From assembly GCF_003330725.1 (NCBI RefSeq), contig NZ_CP030840.1, positions 6,318,116 to 6,382,115 of the forward strand: DNA of 64,000 nt. Direction: 5' to 3'. This DNA is from Acidisarcina polymorpha. Its GTDB lineage: Bacteria; Acidobacteriota; Terriglobia; Terriglobales; Acidobacteriaceae. The notes under the pieces were generated by a model. That model was given only the letters and a program-made list of their open reading frames with translations, was not told the DNA's origin and ran no database searches. Below, piece after piece: positions 35,524-45,265 of the stretch. Each line of letters starts with the position of its first letter. The stretch's first letter is position 1. A program made the position numbers and the translations under genes.

Positions 35524-38500
35524 CTATCGGCGACGCTGGTGGATCTTGAGAACCAAGCTGAAGACCCCGGACTCGTCCCTCTGAGCAACGACAGAGACGT
35601 TCTGAGTCAGATAGAGCTGACCCGCAATTAACTGTTGTGCGGTCGAGTTTACATTGGTGGCATACGTGACAGTGACGTTCTTCCCAATCTTCTCCTGGAC
35701 CGTGATGCGCGCGGTCGAGTTGCCTAGATTGCCGACAAAGGTGGGGTCAATCTTCACGCTGCCGGCGCCGAAGAGCTTTGAGACGCGATTGCTCACGGTG
35801 GCATTCAAGGCGCCACCCAGCAACGCGTCGGCCGTCGAGTTGACCCCCGCGGCCTGCTGTTCCTGAGAATATATCTGCTGCTCCTCCTGGGTGCGGCCGA
35901 GGGCGAGGAGCGCAAAAACGTCAGCTTCGGGGAGCGGCGGCTCCGAGCGATATGTCAGGCCGAGCTTGCTGAGCGTGCCATGCACGCCGATCTCGATGTC
36001 GTAATCTTCCACCCTCGCGGTGGCATCGAGATCGATGACCGGGTCGATGTGGATGGGATTGCTGAAGTAGATCTCTCCCCGCTGCAGTTGATAGGTAGTG
36101 CCTGCAAAGGTGGCGCTTCCATCGGTGATACTGATGTGACCGAGCAGGGACGGGTCAGCCACGGTGCCCCGGATCCGCAGATCGACATCGCCGGCCAGCT
36201 TGGCGAAAGAGTTCTGAAAGTTCAGCTCCGGTGCTGAGGTAATATGCACATCCAGCCGAACATGATTGGAAGGCGAATTGGGATCGGGCAGCGGTCCGGC
36301 GGCGGTGGCGGATTTGAGCGACGCCAGATCGAGGTTAGGACTAATCGAGAAACGGGTGACCAGCACATTACCACTTAGCAGCAGGTTCGTCTCTGTGCCT
36401 TGGAGGCGAAGGCTTGCGTTGGCCATCGAGCTGACACCTTGGGGATAGCGGATGCGAATATCTTTGCCGGTTGCAGTCAGATCTCCGTAAATGCCCTGCT
36501 GGTAGGTGATCGAACCGCCGATCTGCAATCGTCCACCTCCTGTCACGGCTGAAAGCTGCTGCACGGTGAGCCGGTCTTGATCGAAAACGAGTGTGCCGTT
36601 CATCTGGCTCAACCCATTCGGCAGATCGCCGAGCGACATGGCGACATTCGTGAATTTGACCTGTCCACCAAGATTGGGGCGCTGCAGGGTGCCGGTGGCA
36701 TCAACAAAGAAGTCGACGTGGCCTGACGACGTAATATTCGGATCGAAGCTTTGCGCCAACCTCAGGTTGACGGAACCGCTGGCATGAAGATCAAGCGACC
36801 GTGACTCTTCAAAGATCGCGACCGACCCAAGTGCCTTCATGTTGGTGTCGTCGCCTAGAATTTGCAGAGGGTCGAGATGAAGCACGCCGTTGTGCAGCTG
36901 CGCGCTGACGTTCGAAGCGCTGCGCAGTGCGACTCCCCCGACGGAAACCTCGAAGGGGTCCAGATTGAAACTTCCCTCCATCAGCTTTGGCTGCTTTGCC
37001 GGTCCGCTGATCGTGGCCTGGAGCGACATCACCGAACGGCTCGAGACATCGGTCACATTGAAAAGGCGGAACAAGCGGTCCAGGTGCAGCTGATTCGCCC
37101 TCAGATAGGCCTGGGTTGGGTAATTGCCGATCAGCTCAGTTTTGCCGGTAAGCTGAAAGGCCGCCAGATCAATCCCGGAATTCGCCCGGTAATTGAGAGT
37201 CTTGCGATCCAGATTTGCATGAGCATCGAGGGACCCTCGAAATTCGTGGTCGATGAGCAGCTGCACAACGTGCAGATCGGCCTCGCCTACGAGATTCTGC
37301 ACCGGCCCTGAGCCGCTGGCCTCGAAGTCGAGCATACCGCCGATCGAAAGTTTCGCCGACTGCAGCTGCGGGAGGTGAGCGAGATCAAAACCGCTGCCAG
37401 CAGCTTTGAAATGCACGGTTTTATGGCGAAGATCGTAGCCTCCATCCCCGGAGATTCGACCTCCATCCTGCAGAAATATGAGATTCGTGGCATCGAGCTC
37501 CTGACCGTTGAAACGGAGGTCGGTGTTCAGACTGCGATAGTCTTCCCCATAAATCTGGCCGCCCAGGATAGCGACATGGCCGCCGCCGTTGAAGTTGTTC
37601 AGCGATCCCCCGATCCTGGCCTGGAGCGTCAATGTCCCCGAGACCGGCGTCGTCACGCCCGCAATCTTGAGCAAGTCGGTGATGGCGGCATTCTGCATGG
37701 AGACGTTAGCGTCGATCGACGAGTCATCGTCGTAGCTGCTGTGGCGAGCGACCTGGTGGGCATGCAGCTGCCCGCTGACGTGGATTGTGGTCTGGCCGCG
37801 GAGCAGCGTGGCTTCCTGCACGGAGATGACTTCGGGAGTGTATTCAGCTTGCGTGTCGAGATGGTCCCAGTGGATGTCGGTTGTCTTGATTGGAGTTGTT
37901 TCAGAAGCTGGGGACGCCGGTAGAGGGCTCGTCCCACTGGAAACCTGTGTTGAGGCCGCCACCGCTGCTGGAGGAGCAGCTGGGCCGACATAGTCAAAGA
38001 CGGTGTCGAAATTGTTTGCGGTCAGATGACCTTTCACATCGGGCTTCATGAGACTCCCGGTGACCGTCCCATGGAATTCTGCTTCCCCATGCAACTGGAC
38101 TGGAATCGCCTGCACGCCAGTCTGCTTACCGTGCATTCCTGTAGTCGAGACTCCAAGATCGGCGAGAGTCTTATCGAACTCTCCCAGGTTCGTCGTGACC
38201 AGGTCCGCCTGAATGGCGGAATCGCGATTGAGAGGATAAACACCCAGCGAACCCTGCACCTGGATGTGACTGCCAGGTGTCTGCGCGAGCAGGTGGCGGA
38301 TGTCGACCGCCCCACGCCGGTTATAGTAGGTCGCGTCGAGCGAACCACCGAGCGGTGCGCCATAACGGCCATCTCCTGCGGCCATGGTCACGTTGGCGGA
38401 GACCTTCAAATCGGCTGCCGTGCCGGCCCAGTCCACCGCAACCAATCCGCTGGCGGCGGTGTCGAAACCAAGATCGTGATAGCCCGGCGGGGCCGTCATC

Positions 38501-39756
38501 TCCATGACGCTGCGCAAACTGACTCGGTCGATCTTGGCGCGAATGATGCCGGTCATTGTGGCCGGCGGCGCGGGTAAATTCTGGACCTTCTTTGCTGCGG
38601 TAGAAACCGCCGCTTTCATCGCCGGAGCAGCCGGAGCTGGCGCCAGCCAGTTGAGCAGATGGAGCTCTCCATCCACGCTGCCGCCATCAGGCAAACGTGC
38701 CTTGAGCGAAGTCAGAGCAATCTCATCCTGGGTAAGATGGATGTTGGTTGAGCCGTTGACGCCGCTGACTCGAACCTCGGGAATACGATATTCAGCGCCG
38801 GTGATTTTAGCCTGTCCGTCGACGACGAAGGCGCTCAGGTTGCCCTTGCCCTGAATTTGCAGCCCGGCGACACCACTCAGGCCGGGCACAGCCGTCAGCG
38901 CCTCTACTTCGCGGACGTCAATGTTGCCCTTTAGCTTTAATTCGAATTGAGGATTCGCGTAGTCGTTCAGCGAACCAGATGCTTCTAGAACAGAAGCTTG
39001 CCTGGGGTTATCCCCGGTTTGTAACTTCAGCTGCGACATGACGGCATTGGTCCGGGAAAGGTCCGCGGTCAGCTCCAGTTGCGAGTGGACTGGGGGCAGC
39101 TTTGCGCGTTCCGCGCTGATGTCCGCCGCTCGCACCTTTGCCAGGTAGTGGTCAAGAGTTGGGTCGTAAGTAATGAGGACGCCAAGGTCGTTTGCTGATA
39201 ATTCGAACGGAATCGCCTGCTGATTTATTCGCACAAGCCCATGAGTGACCTGCGTGTGGTCGACCGCGAGGTCGAAGAGGGTGTCGGTCACCGAACCGTG
39301 ATGGCTGACGGTCTTCGGCTTCGGCTGATTGGTCGCGCCGTCTGGATAGACAATCAGGTGAAAGACCGGGGAATCCCCTTCCAGGGAATTGAGCCCGATC
39401 TTTGCCTCCCACAGGTTCCTGATCTTAGCCCGTAAAAAGAGTCGGTCAATATGCGCGTAGGGGACCTCGCCTGGAGCTTCAAGGCCATGGATCGTGAGGT
39501 TGTCGGCCTCGAATTCCAGGTGAAGAAGACGCCAGTGAAAGGCGCCAAGTTCGACTCGTCCGCCCGTCGCCTTTTCCAGCGTCGTAACGAGCCGGTTCCT
39601 CACGATGGCTTCAAAGGAGGGGGTGGTGGCATACCAGCTTGCCGCACCGACGGCCAGCGCGATCAAGGCCAAACACACGAGCATCGTCCAAAAAAGCGGC
39701 CGAGGATTTCGCGGAGAGGTCGAGGACGCCGACTGAAGATCTTGATCCGCGGACAT
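35524..39756 (-). CDS. tamB: Translocation and assembly module protein TamB/AsmA-like
   Basis: This 1410-residue protein has a single N-terminal signal anchor (about residues 22-45: MLVCLALIALAVGAASWYA). It continues as a very long run of short amphipathic beta-strands and ends in the conserved DUF490/TamB_C domain (DITDGSATFAGTTYQLQRGE and RTEEP-type DVFALLALGRTQEE). TamB forms a hydrophobic groove across the periplasm that supports outer-membrane protein insertion and phospholipid transport. Its ATG overlaps the stop of the SurA-like gene (TGATG), so the two are translationally coupled. It is the last gene of a bamA-like/surA-like/tamB operon. Confidence 0.92.
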   Translation of the reverse strand: MSADQDLQSASSTSPRNPRPLFWTMLVCLALIALAVGAASWYATTPSFEAIVRNRLVTTLEKATGGRVELGAFHWRLLHLEFEADNLTIHGLEAPGEVPYAHIDRLFLRAKIRNLWEAKIGLNSLEGDSPVFHLIVYPDGATNQPKPKTVSHHGSVTDTLFDLAVDHTQVTHGLVRINQQAIPFELSANDLGVLITYDPTLDHYLAKVRAADISAERAKLPPVHSQLELTADLSRTNAVMSQLKLQTGDNPRQASVLEASGSLNDYANPQFELKLKGNIDVREVEALTAVPGLSGVAGLQIQGKGNLSAFVVDGQAKITGAEYRIPEVRVSGVNGSTNIHLTQDEIALTSLKARLPDGGSVDGELHLLNWLAPAPAAPAMKAAVSTAAKKVQNLPAPPATMTGIIRAKIDRVSLRSVMEMTAPPGYHDLGFDTAASGLVAVDWAGTAADLKVSANVTMAAGDGRYGAPLGGSLDATYYNRRGAVDIRHLLAQTPGSHIQVQGSLGVYPLNRDSAIQADLVTTNLGEFDKTLADLGVSTTGMHGKQTGVQAIPVQLHGEAEFHGTVTGSLMKPDVKGHLTANNFDTVFDYVGPAAPPAAVAASTQVSSGTSPLPASPASETTPIKTTDIHWDHLDTQAEYTPEVISVQEATLLRGQTTIHVSGQLHAHQVARHSSYDDDSSIDANVSMQNAAITDLLKIAGVTTPVSGTLTLQARIGGSLNNFNGGGHVAILGGQIYGEDYRSLNTDLRFNGQELDATNLIFLQDGGRISGDGGYDLRHKTVHFKAAGSGFDLAHLPQLQSAKLSIGGMLDFEASGSGPVQNLVGEADLHVVQLLIDHEFRGSLDAHANLDRKTLNYRANSGIDLAAFQLTGKTELIGNYPTQAYLRANQLHLDRLFRLFNVTDVSSRSVMSLQATISGPAKQPKLMEGSFNLDPFEVSVGGVALRSASNVSAQLHNGVLHLDPLQILGDDTNMKALGSVAIFEESRSLDLHASGSVNLRLAQSFDPNITSSGHVDFFVDATGTLQRPNLGGQVKFTNVAMSLGDLPNGLSQMNGTLVFDQDRLTVQQLSAVTGGGRLQIGGSITYQQGIYGDLTATGKDIRIRYPQGVSSMANASLRLQGTETNLLLSGNVLVTRFSISPNLDLASLKSATAAGPLPDPNSPSNHVRLDVHITSAPELNFQNSFAKLAGDVDLRIRGTVADPSLLGHISITDGSATFAGTTYQLQRGEIYFSNPIHIDPVIDLDATARVEDYDIEIGVHGTLSKLGLTYRSEPPLPEADVFALLALGRTQEEQQIYSQEQQAAGVNSTADALLGGALNATVSNRVSKLFGAGSVKIDPTFVGNLGNSTARITVQEKIGKNVTVTYATNVNSTAQQLIAGQLYLTQNVSVVAQRDESGVFSLVLKIHQRRR

Positions 39757-40544
39757 CAGGCGCCTCCATCGTCGTCGTTGTCCGGGCTAGGATTGCTTTG
39801 GCCAAGACTCGGGTCAAGGATGATGAGGCTTCCCTGGTCGCGCAGACTCTTGAGCCAATCCTGCAGTAACAGGGTGACATGCTGCTGTAACAAGACCTCG
39901 GCGATGCGATCGGATACCGCATCGAGGGGCGGCGGTTTGTCCATTTGGGACTTGAACTGCGGCACAAAGGTCTTGTTGTAGTACTCGGCTATCTCCTGTT
40001 TCGAAATGCGAACACCGGTGCGAAAGCGGGTATCGATGAAGCTCAGGATCTGCATCCGTTGCCGCCAGCGTTCGTTCACTTCTTCCGAGGTGAGGTTATG
40101 CGCGTTCAAAAACTTTGCCCATCCTGCATCTGTCTGGCATTGATACTGGATACAGACCGGGATCTGCTTCTTGAGCGCATCGAGGTCTTTCTCGACTTCC
40201 TCGTTGCTGACCTCCTTCACCATTCCCTGACTCTGCATCTGCTGCAGAATCAGGACGCGGTTGATAAGCCGCTCTGCGACTCGCCGCTCGAAGCCCTTGC
40301 CGGCGGGGACGCTTAACGGCTGCAGCGCAGCCATGTCTTCTTCACTTTGCAGATCGCTCTGGAGCAGCACATCGCCGTTGACCACGGCGATGACGCGATC
40401 GAGCACAACCGGCGTGGAATTCAGTCCCTGTTGTGGAGGAGAGGGATTGGCAACGGACTGGGCCTCCACGCACAACAAGGCGCTGGTTATTGTGAACCAG
40501 ACCGAGACGGCGGCGGCACGCAGATAACGTTGGCGAAGTACCAT
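39756..40544 (-). CDS. Periplasmic SurA-N chaperone without a visible parvulin domain
   Basis: The 262-residue protein has a signal peptide (to about residue 29). A SurA_N/SurA_N_3 chaperone region (~45-185, VLDRVIAVVNGDVLLQSDLQ, RLINRVLILQQM) and a C-terminal helical segment with EIAEYYNKTFVPQF and IAEVLLQQHVTLLLQDWL follow, with an acidic tail. The parvulin PPIase domains of SurA (~100 residues each) are absent, and 262 residues is too short to hold them. It probably escorts unfolded outer-membrane proteins to the barrel assembly factor encoded just before it. Start and stop overlap both neighbours by one base (TGATG). Confidence 0.88.
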   Translation of the reverse strand: MVLRQRYLRAAAVSVWFTITSALLCVEAQSVANPSPPQQGLNSTPVVLDRVIAVVNGDVLLQSDLQSEEDMAALQPLSVPAGKGFERRVAERLINRVLILQQMQSQGMVKEVSNEEVEKDLDALKKQIPVCIQYQCQTDAGWAKFLNAHNLTSEEVNERWRQRMQILSFIDTRFRTGVRISKQEIAEYYNKTFVPQFKSQMDKPPPLDAVSDRIAEVLLQQHVTLLLQDWLKSLRDQGSLIILDPSLGQSNPSPDNDDDGGA

Positions 40545-43500
40545 CAGAAGCTCTGCCCAATGCTGAAAAAGAAGTTGAAATAGCCCGAATTGCTATGGTA
40601 AGGCGGCGTGGAAACCGCTGTCGACGAGGACGCCGCATAGGTGATGAACACCGGATAATACGATGGATCCAGATTCACAGCGAGATCGAAACGGATTGGC
40701 CCGATCGGCGTACGGTAGCGAAGACCTAGGCCTACCGCATGAGAGAAATAGTTGAAGCTGCACTTACCGCTGGTCAGCGTACCGCTCTCAACCGGGGGCG
40801 TGGAGGTGTCCTTGCACGTCGCCACATCGGGTTGATGAAACCGGAGGAAGCTGGGGCCGATATCGGAGGTTTGGTTGAAGACATTTCCCATATCGTGGAA
40901 TAGAACAAAGCCGAGATTGTTGCCGACAAACGGCAAAGTTGGATTTGGAAGCCGCAGCTCGAGACTGTTGACAAAGACTCCATAGCCGCCGATGGGGAAA
41001 CCGGTCTCCTCGTCGCGCGGGCCAGCCTGATTGATGCCAAAGCCGCGTTGGGACTGAGCACCGCCGGCATAGAGCCTCTCGGGAAGCGGGATAGTCAGAA
41101 ACGATGGAGATCCGAAGCTCTCCTCCGTACCAAAACGAGTGCTCCGGGCGATCACCCATTTGCGCTTCCCGACCGTGTAGTAAGTGGAATTGGTCATGTC
41201 AAGGCGGTTGAAGTTGGCTTGCGACCCAAAGCTGGAGTCGGCAAGAAAATCCTGGATCGTGGTGTAGGTGCCGCGATGAGCGTCGAGGGTATTGTCGCGA
41301 GTATCTCGGATCCAGGTGATGCCCGGTCCCCCGACACGCACCGGCTGCGAGTAGAGCGGCACCAGGTTCGGGGCCACTTGTACGCTCGCGACCTTCACCC
41401 GCCGGTAACTGAATTCGTAGATGAGGGTGTTGCGGCGGTCGGGTCGTTCCGTAACCCGGACGGAGCCTTCCAGCCGAGAAGAGGAATAGGTGGTCACATC
41501 CTGGGAGTTGATGTATCCGCCGGAGAGGGATCCGTCAAACTTCTGCAATCCGAACAGATGAGGAAACTGGTAGATCAGCGTGGCGCGCTGTTCAAGCGTA
41601 CCGTATGCGGTGCGGAGGGTGGCCGATTGGTTCGTGCCGCGGACATTGGTTCGAGTCACTTCAAAAAGCACCGCGGGGCTGACTCCGGTGTTGCCGTTGG
41701 TGCCGCAGTGATAAGTGGCCGGATTGATTCCCAATATGATCAACGTCTGATAACTAAGGCATGTATTGGTCGGATTACCGGTCTGCACTTCGAAGCCAAA
41801 GCCGTAATTGAAGTCCCACCGTTTCGCCTCGGTAAGCTGCAGTAGGACATTCTTGCGCAATTCGTCGCCGTTCGGATTCTGGACCGCGGTATTTACTTCG
41901 TTGAACAAGGCGAGGTCGTAGAGTCGACGCTGAGTGTTCAGCAGCGCGGTTTGGTTCAACGGGTCGCCCGGATGGACGCTTACCAACTGATCGACGGTCT
42001 TTGGACGAGTGTGTTCAAGTCCCGAAACCAGGACCTGTCTTACAAAGATCTCGTCGCCTTCGGTGATGTTGAAAGTCACATTAACCAGCTGCTTGTCCGC
42101 AGGGTCGTCCTGTTGAACCACGCTGACCTGTGCCTGTCCGAAGCCGTGATCGAGGTAGTAGCCAAGAACTGCGTCCCGATCTCCGGCGACGTTTTCTGCT
42201 GAATACGGCTGCCCTCCCTGAGTATTGAGCAGCGGGGTGAGTGTTGAAAGCGGCACCTTACTCGCGCCGGTGATTTCGAATCTTCCGATCTTTTGCTGAA
42301 CGCCTTCATCAATCAGGTACTTAACGGCGATAGACCCGACCTTTGCGCTTTTTCCCGGGGCCTCTTCGTCGCTCGAGGTGATTTCCGGCGATACCGTGAT
42401 GTTGCTGAAGCCATTGCTTTGATAGAGAGCTTTGATGGCTCCCACATCGGTATTGACCAGGGCTTGGCTGTAAAGGCCCGTGTGCTGGAAGATGTCTGCC
42501 TTCTGGACGCTCAGTCGCTCCAAGATGGTTTCGGAGCTGAAGTACTTATTGCCCACGATCGAGACATTCACCACGCGATGCCTTAATCCGCGATCCACGG
42601 TATACACAATGTCAGCCCGGTCGGCAGTGTGGACCTGGTTCTGATGGTTGATCTTCACGTCAAAATATCCAGCACGCTGGTAGTAGTCGCGGAGGTTACG
42701 GTCGCCTTCGTTCAATAGATCTTCGTCGACTGCACCCTCCTCATACACGGGAATCAGCCGCTTGATGATGGTCTTGCTGAGCTTCGCGCCGTCGACTACG
42801 ACGCTGACGATTGGCCCTCGGTCCACGCCGAAGGAATAATTGACGTGGTTTGATGGCGGCTGGTATGCCTTCGACTGGAGGTCGACATTGGACGCCAGGC
42901 GCTGCTGCTTCTGGTAAACCTTCCTGAGGCCGCTCAATGCGCGGTCGCTGGTATCCCGAGTCACTTTGCTGTTGAGCTTGAGTTTGGCTTTCTTGCGAAA
43001 CTCTTCGATTGACATGCCGCTGTTGCCGTCGACATGAACATCCCCGACACGGGCGCTCTTGCCCAGCCCTACGATGTAAGTGATGTTCATCTGCGAGTTG
43101 GGCTGATCGGCCTGGGTCTGTACCGTGACGGTGGGTTGGAAGTACCCATTCTGCTCGAGGAACTGCTTGATGAGTTCCTCGCCGCGGTCCAGTTTGGTCT
43201 GGGAATAAGTGGTGCCCGGATCCAGTTTTGTCGCCCTCTGGAGCTGCGAGGTAAGCCGGTCATCCTTGACACCGCGAACACTGACCGTGCCGATGAAAAC
43301 TCGCGGCTCGCCGGTAAAAATAATCGTCACCTCATTACCGGAGCGTGTGCCTTCGACGACGATCGTATCGTAGAGGCCGGTGGCATACAGGCGGCGGAGA
43401 CTGTCGCGCAGTTTGTCGCTGACCAGCGCCATGCCGGGCTGCAGCGCCAAGCCCGCTGGCAATGGGTCGAGCGTGGTCGTCCCCACTCCGCGGAATTGAA

Positions 43501-43804
43501 TGGCTGCGATTTTCAAGCCTTCCCAGGCCCGCAAGCCCGGAACCTGAGCCTTCGGCGCCAGCGTCGCGGAACTCGCAGTAAGAGGAGTCGAGGCCTGCCC
43601 GGCAGCGGGGCTTTGGCTCGAGGTCGTCGATGGCCGGTTCGCCGAACCTGTACTGGATCCCGTACCCATGGGCGTCGTCTGGGCTGACGCCGAAAGGATA
43701 AGGAATTGGCTAAGGAAGAGGACTACCGCCCATCGAGCGCTCTCTTTCCGCGCATTTCGCAAGCATCGCCAACTCTTTTGTCCCGATTTCCTTGAGAAAG
43801 ACAA
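40544..43804 (-). CDS. bamA: BamA/TamA-like outer membrane assembly factor with seven POTRA domains
   Basis: The 1086-residue protein has a signal peptide (cleavage near ILSASAQ), a Ser/Thr/Pro-rich linker to residue ~92, and seven repeated POTRA-like units at about 94-166, 168-247, 250-330, 332-407, 410-503, 505-583 and 585-660. A 16-strand-type barrel (665-1086) has the L6 motif SQRGFG and a C-terminal Phe insertion signal. Proteins of the Omp85 family insert beta-barrels into the outer membrane. E. coli BamA has five POTRA units and TamA three, so this one is long. The start is TTG at 43804 with GAGGG 5 nt upstream; TTG 43762 would also leave a signal peptide. Adjacency to tamB leaves open a TamA role. 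Confidence 0.88.
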   Translation of the reverse strand: MSFSRKSGQKSWRCLRNARKESARWAVVLFLSQFLILSASAQTTPMGTGSSTGSANRPSTTSSQSPAAGQASTPLTASSATLAPKAQVPGLRAWEGLKIAAIQFRGVGTTTLDPLPAGLALQPGMALVSDKLRDSLRRLYATGLYDTIVVEGTRSGNEVTIIFTGEPRVFIGTVSVRGVKDDRLTSQLQRATKLDPGTTYSQTKLDRGEELIKQFLEQNGYFQPTVTVQTQADQPNSQMNITYIVGLGKSARVGDVHVDGNSGMSIEEFRKKAKLKLNSKVTRDTSDRALSGLRKVYQKQQRLASNVDLQSKAYQPPSNHVNYSFGVDRGPIVSVVVDGAKLSKTIIKRLIPVYEEGAVDEDLLNEGDRNLRDYYQRAGYFDVKINHQNQVHTADRADIVYTVDRGLRHRVVNVSIVGNKYFSSETILERLSVQKADIFQHTGLYSQALVNTDVGAIKALYQSNGFSNITVSPEITSSDEEAPGKSAKVGSIAVKYLIDEGVQQKIGRFEITGASKVPLSTLTPLLNTQGGQPYSAENVAGDRDAVLGYYLDHGFGQAQVSVVQQDDPADKQLVNVTFNITEGDEIFVRQVLVSGLEHTRPKTVDQLVSVHPGDPLNQTALLNTQRRLYDLALFNEVNTAVQNPNGDELRKNVLLQLTEAKRWDFNYGFGFEVQTGNPTNTCLSYQTLIILGINPATYHCGTNGNTGVSPAVLFEVTRTNVRGTNQSATLRTAYGTLEQRATLIYQFPHLFGLQKFDGSLSGGYINSQDVTTYSSSRLEGSVRVTERPDRRNTLIYEFSYRRVKVASVQVAPNLVPLYSQPVRVGGPGITWIRDTRDNTLDAHRGTYTTIQDFLADSSFGSQANFNRLDMTNSTYYTVGKRKWVIARSTRFGTEESFGSPSFLTIPLPERLYAGGAQSQRGFGINQAGPRDEETGFPIGGYGVFVNSLELRLPNPTLPFVGNNLGFVLFHDMGNVFNQTSDIGPSFLRFHQPDVATCKDTSTPPVESGTLTSGKCSFNYFSHAVGLGLRYRTPIGPIRFDLAVNLDPSYYPVFITYAASSSTAVSTPPYHSNSGYFNFFFSIGQSF

Positions 43805-43994
43805 TCAATCCCTCGTGCTCATTCTGAATGCTGTGTTCGAAGGAACCCAGGGCAAATCTTCAGACTGCTCAGATACGACACTGCGCCCACCCGGCAGACC
43901 CCCGAGGGCGCGCTTGTCACGCACGAAAGACGATCGACTGCGCTTCAATTTGGACAATTCCTCGTGAAGACCTCAGGCACTCTTATACTAACTA

Positions 43995-45068
43995 GTGGAC
44001 ACCATGCCGTCATTGAATAGCTGCGGGGTCAGTCAGCCGGACCACGCTGGTAATCCGTTGGACGAGCGCTACTCGCGCCAGGTCCTGTTTTCCGGGATTG
44101 GACCGGCAGGGCAGCACAAGCTCGCCGCGTCACACGTCGCAATCGCCGGCTGCGGGGCGACCGGCGCCGCAGCCGCAAGCCTGCTTGCCCGCGCCGGAGT
44201 CGGCACTTTAACTCTCATCGACCGCGACTATGTCGAGGAGAGCAATCTGCAACGCCAGGTGCTCTTCGACGAGGATGACGCACAGTCGGCCCTGCCTAAA
44301 GCCGAGGCAGCACGGCGCAAGATTGCTTTATTTAATCGTGCAGTAAGGGTGAAGGCGGAGGTCGCCGATCTCGTTCCCCGCAATATTCACCAGCTTCTCA
44401 GCGGCGCTGACGTCATTCTCGATGGAACCGATAATTTCGAGACCCGCTACCTGATCAACGATTATTCGATCGAAATGCAGCGGCCATGGATCTACGCTGC
44501 TGCCGTCGGCGCCTATGGGGCGACGATGAACATTTTGCCCGGCGAGACTGCCTGTCTCGCCTGCATCTTCCCTCATCCGCCCTCAGGGCCGGTCGATACC
44601 TGCGATACCGCGGGTATTCTCAACACAGCGGTCAATCTTACCGCGTCGATCCAGGTGACCGAAGCGCTGAAGTTGCTGGCTGGCGCACGCGACGCCATGC
44701 GACGATCGTTCCTGGCGGTCGATCTATGGACGAACGATCGCTCCGAGATATCGACAGCCGCACCCCGGACAGGTTGCGAGGTCTGCGGCAAACGGGACTT
44801 CACCTATCTCCGCGGCGACGGCCGCCCTCATATCACCCTCTGCGGACGAAACTCCGTGCAAATTCATGAGCACAACCGGCCCGTGGATCTTGCTGCCATG
44901 CAGCTCCGTCTGGAGCCGCATGGGACTGTTCGACGAAATGAGATGTTGCTCCGCTTTCAGCGTGGAGAACACACGATCACGCTTTTCACCGACGGCCGGG
45001 CGCTGATTCAGGGCACGACGGATACGGCCGTGGCCAGATCCCTGTATGCTCGGTTCATCGGCTCCTAG
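43995..45068 (+). CDS. ThiF/MoeB/HesA family E1-like adenylyltransferase
   Basis: This 357-residue protein has the ATP-binding motif IAGCGATGAAAASLLARAGVG. The conserved catalytic region DRDYVEESNLQRQVLFDEDD with the adenylation Arg, DGTDNFETRYLINDY, and a zinc site formed by CLAC and CEVCGKRD follow. Such enzymes adenylate the C-terminus of a ubiquitin-like sulfur carrier (ThiS, MoaD). The last ~85 residues form a small alpha/beta domain rather than a rhodanese. No thi or moa gene lies in the window, so the partner is unknown. Start GTG 43995; ATG 44004 is equally possible. Confidence 0.88.
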   Translation: MDTMPSLNSCGVSQPDHAGNPLDERYSRQVLFSGIGPAGQHKLAASHVAIAGCGATGAAAASLLARAGVGTLTLIDRDYVEESNLQRQVLFDEDDAQSALPKAEAARRKIALFNRAVRVKAEVADLVPRNIHQLLSGADVILDGTDNFETRYLINDYSIEMQRPWIYAAAVGAYGATMNILPGETACLACIFPHPPSGPVDTCDTAGILNTAVNLTASIQVTEALKLLAGARDAMRRSFLAVDLWTNDRSEISTAAPRTGCEVCGKRDFTYLRGDGRPHITLCGRNSVQIHEHNRPVDLAAMQLRLEPHGTVRRNEMLLRFQRGEHTITLFTDGRALIQGTTDTAVARSLYARFIGS

Positions 45069-45265
45069 GGGTGGACTGCGGGGTGGAATGCCGCTAACTC
45101 ATTTCTGGAAGCAACTTTTCCCGGCATTGTAGCTTCATACGTGGGAATACAGACGCAACAGGTACAAAGAAGGTCTCTCCCGATATGGCTAAGATCCTCT
45201 GCCTCAATCCCACACCCGTTGGAGTACGAGAAAATGGCGTTTTTGATAAAGCGGAGGAAGCACGG

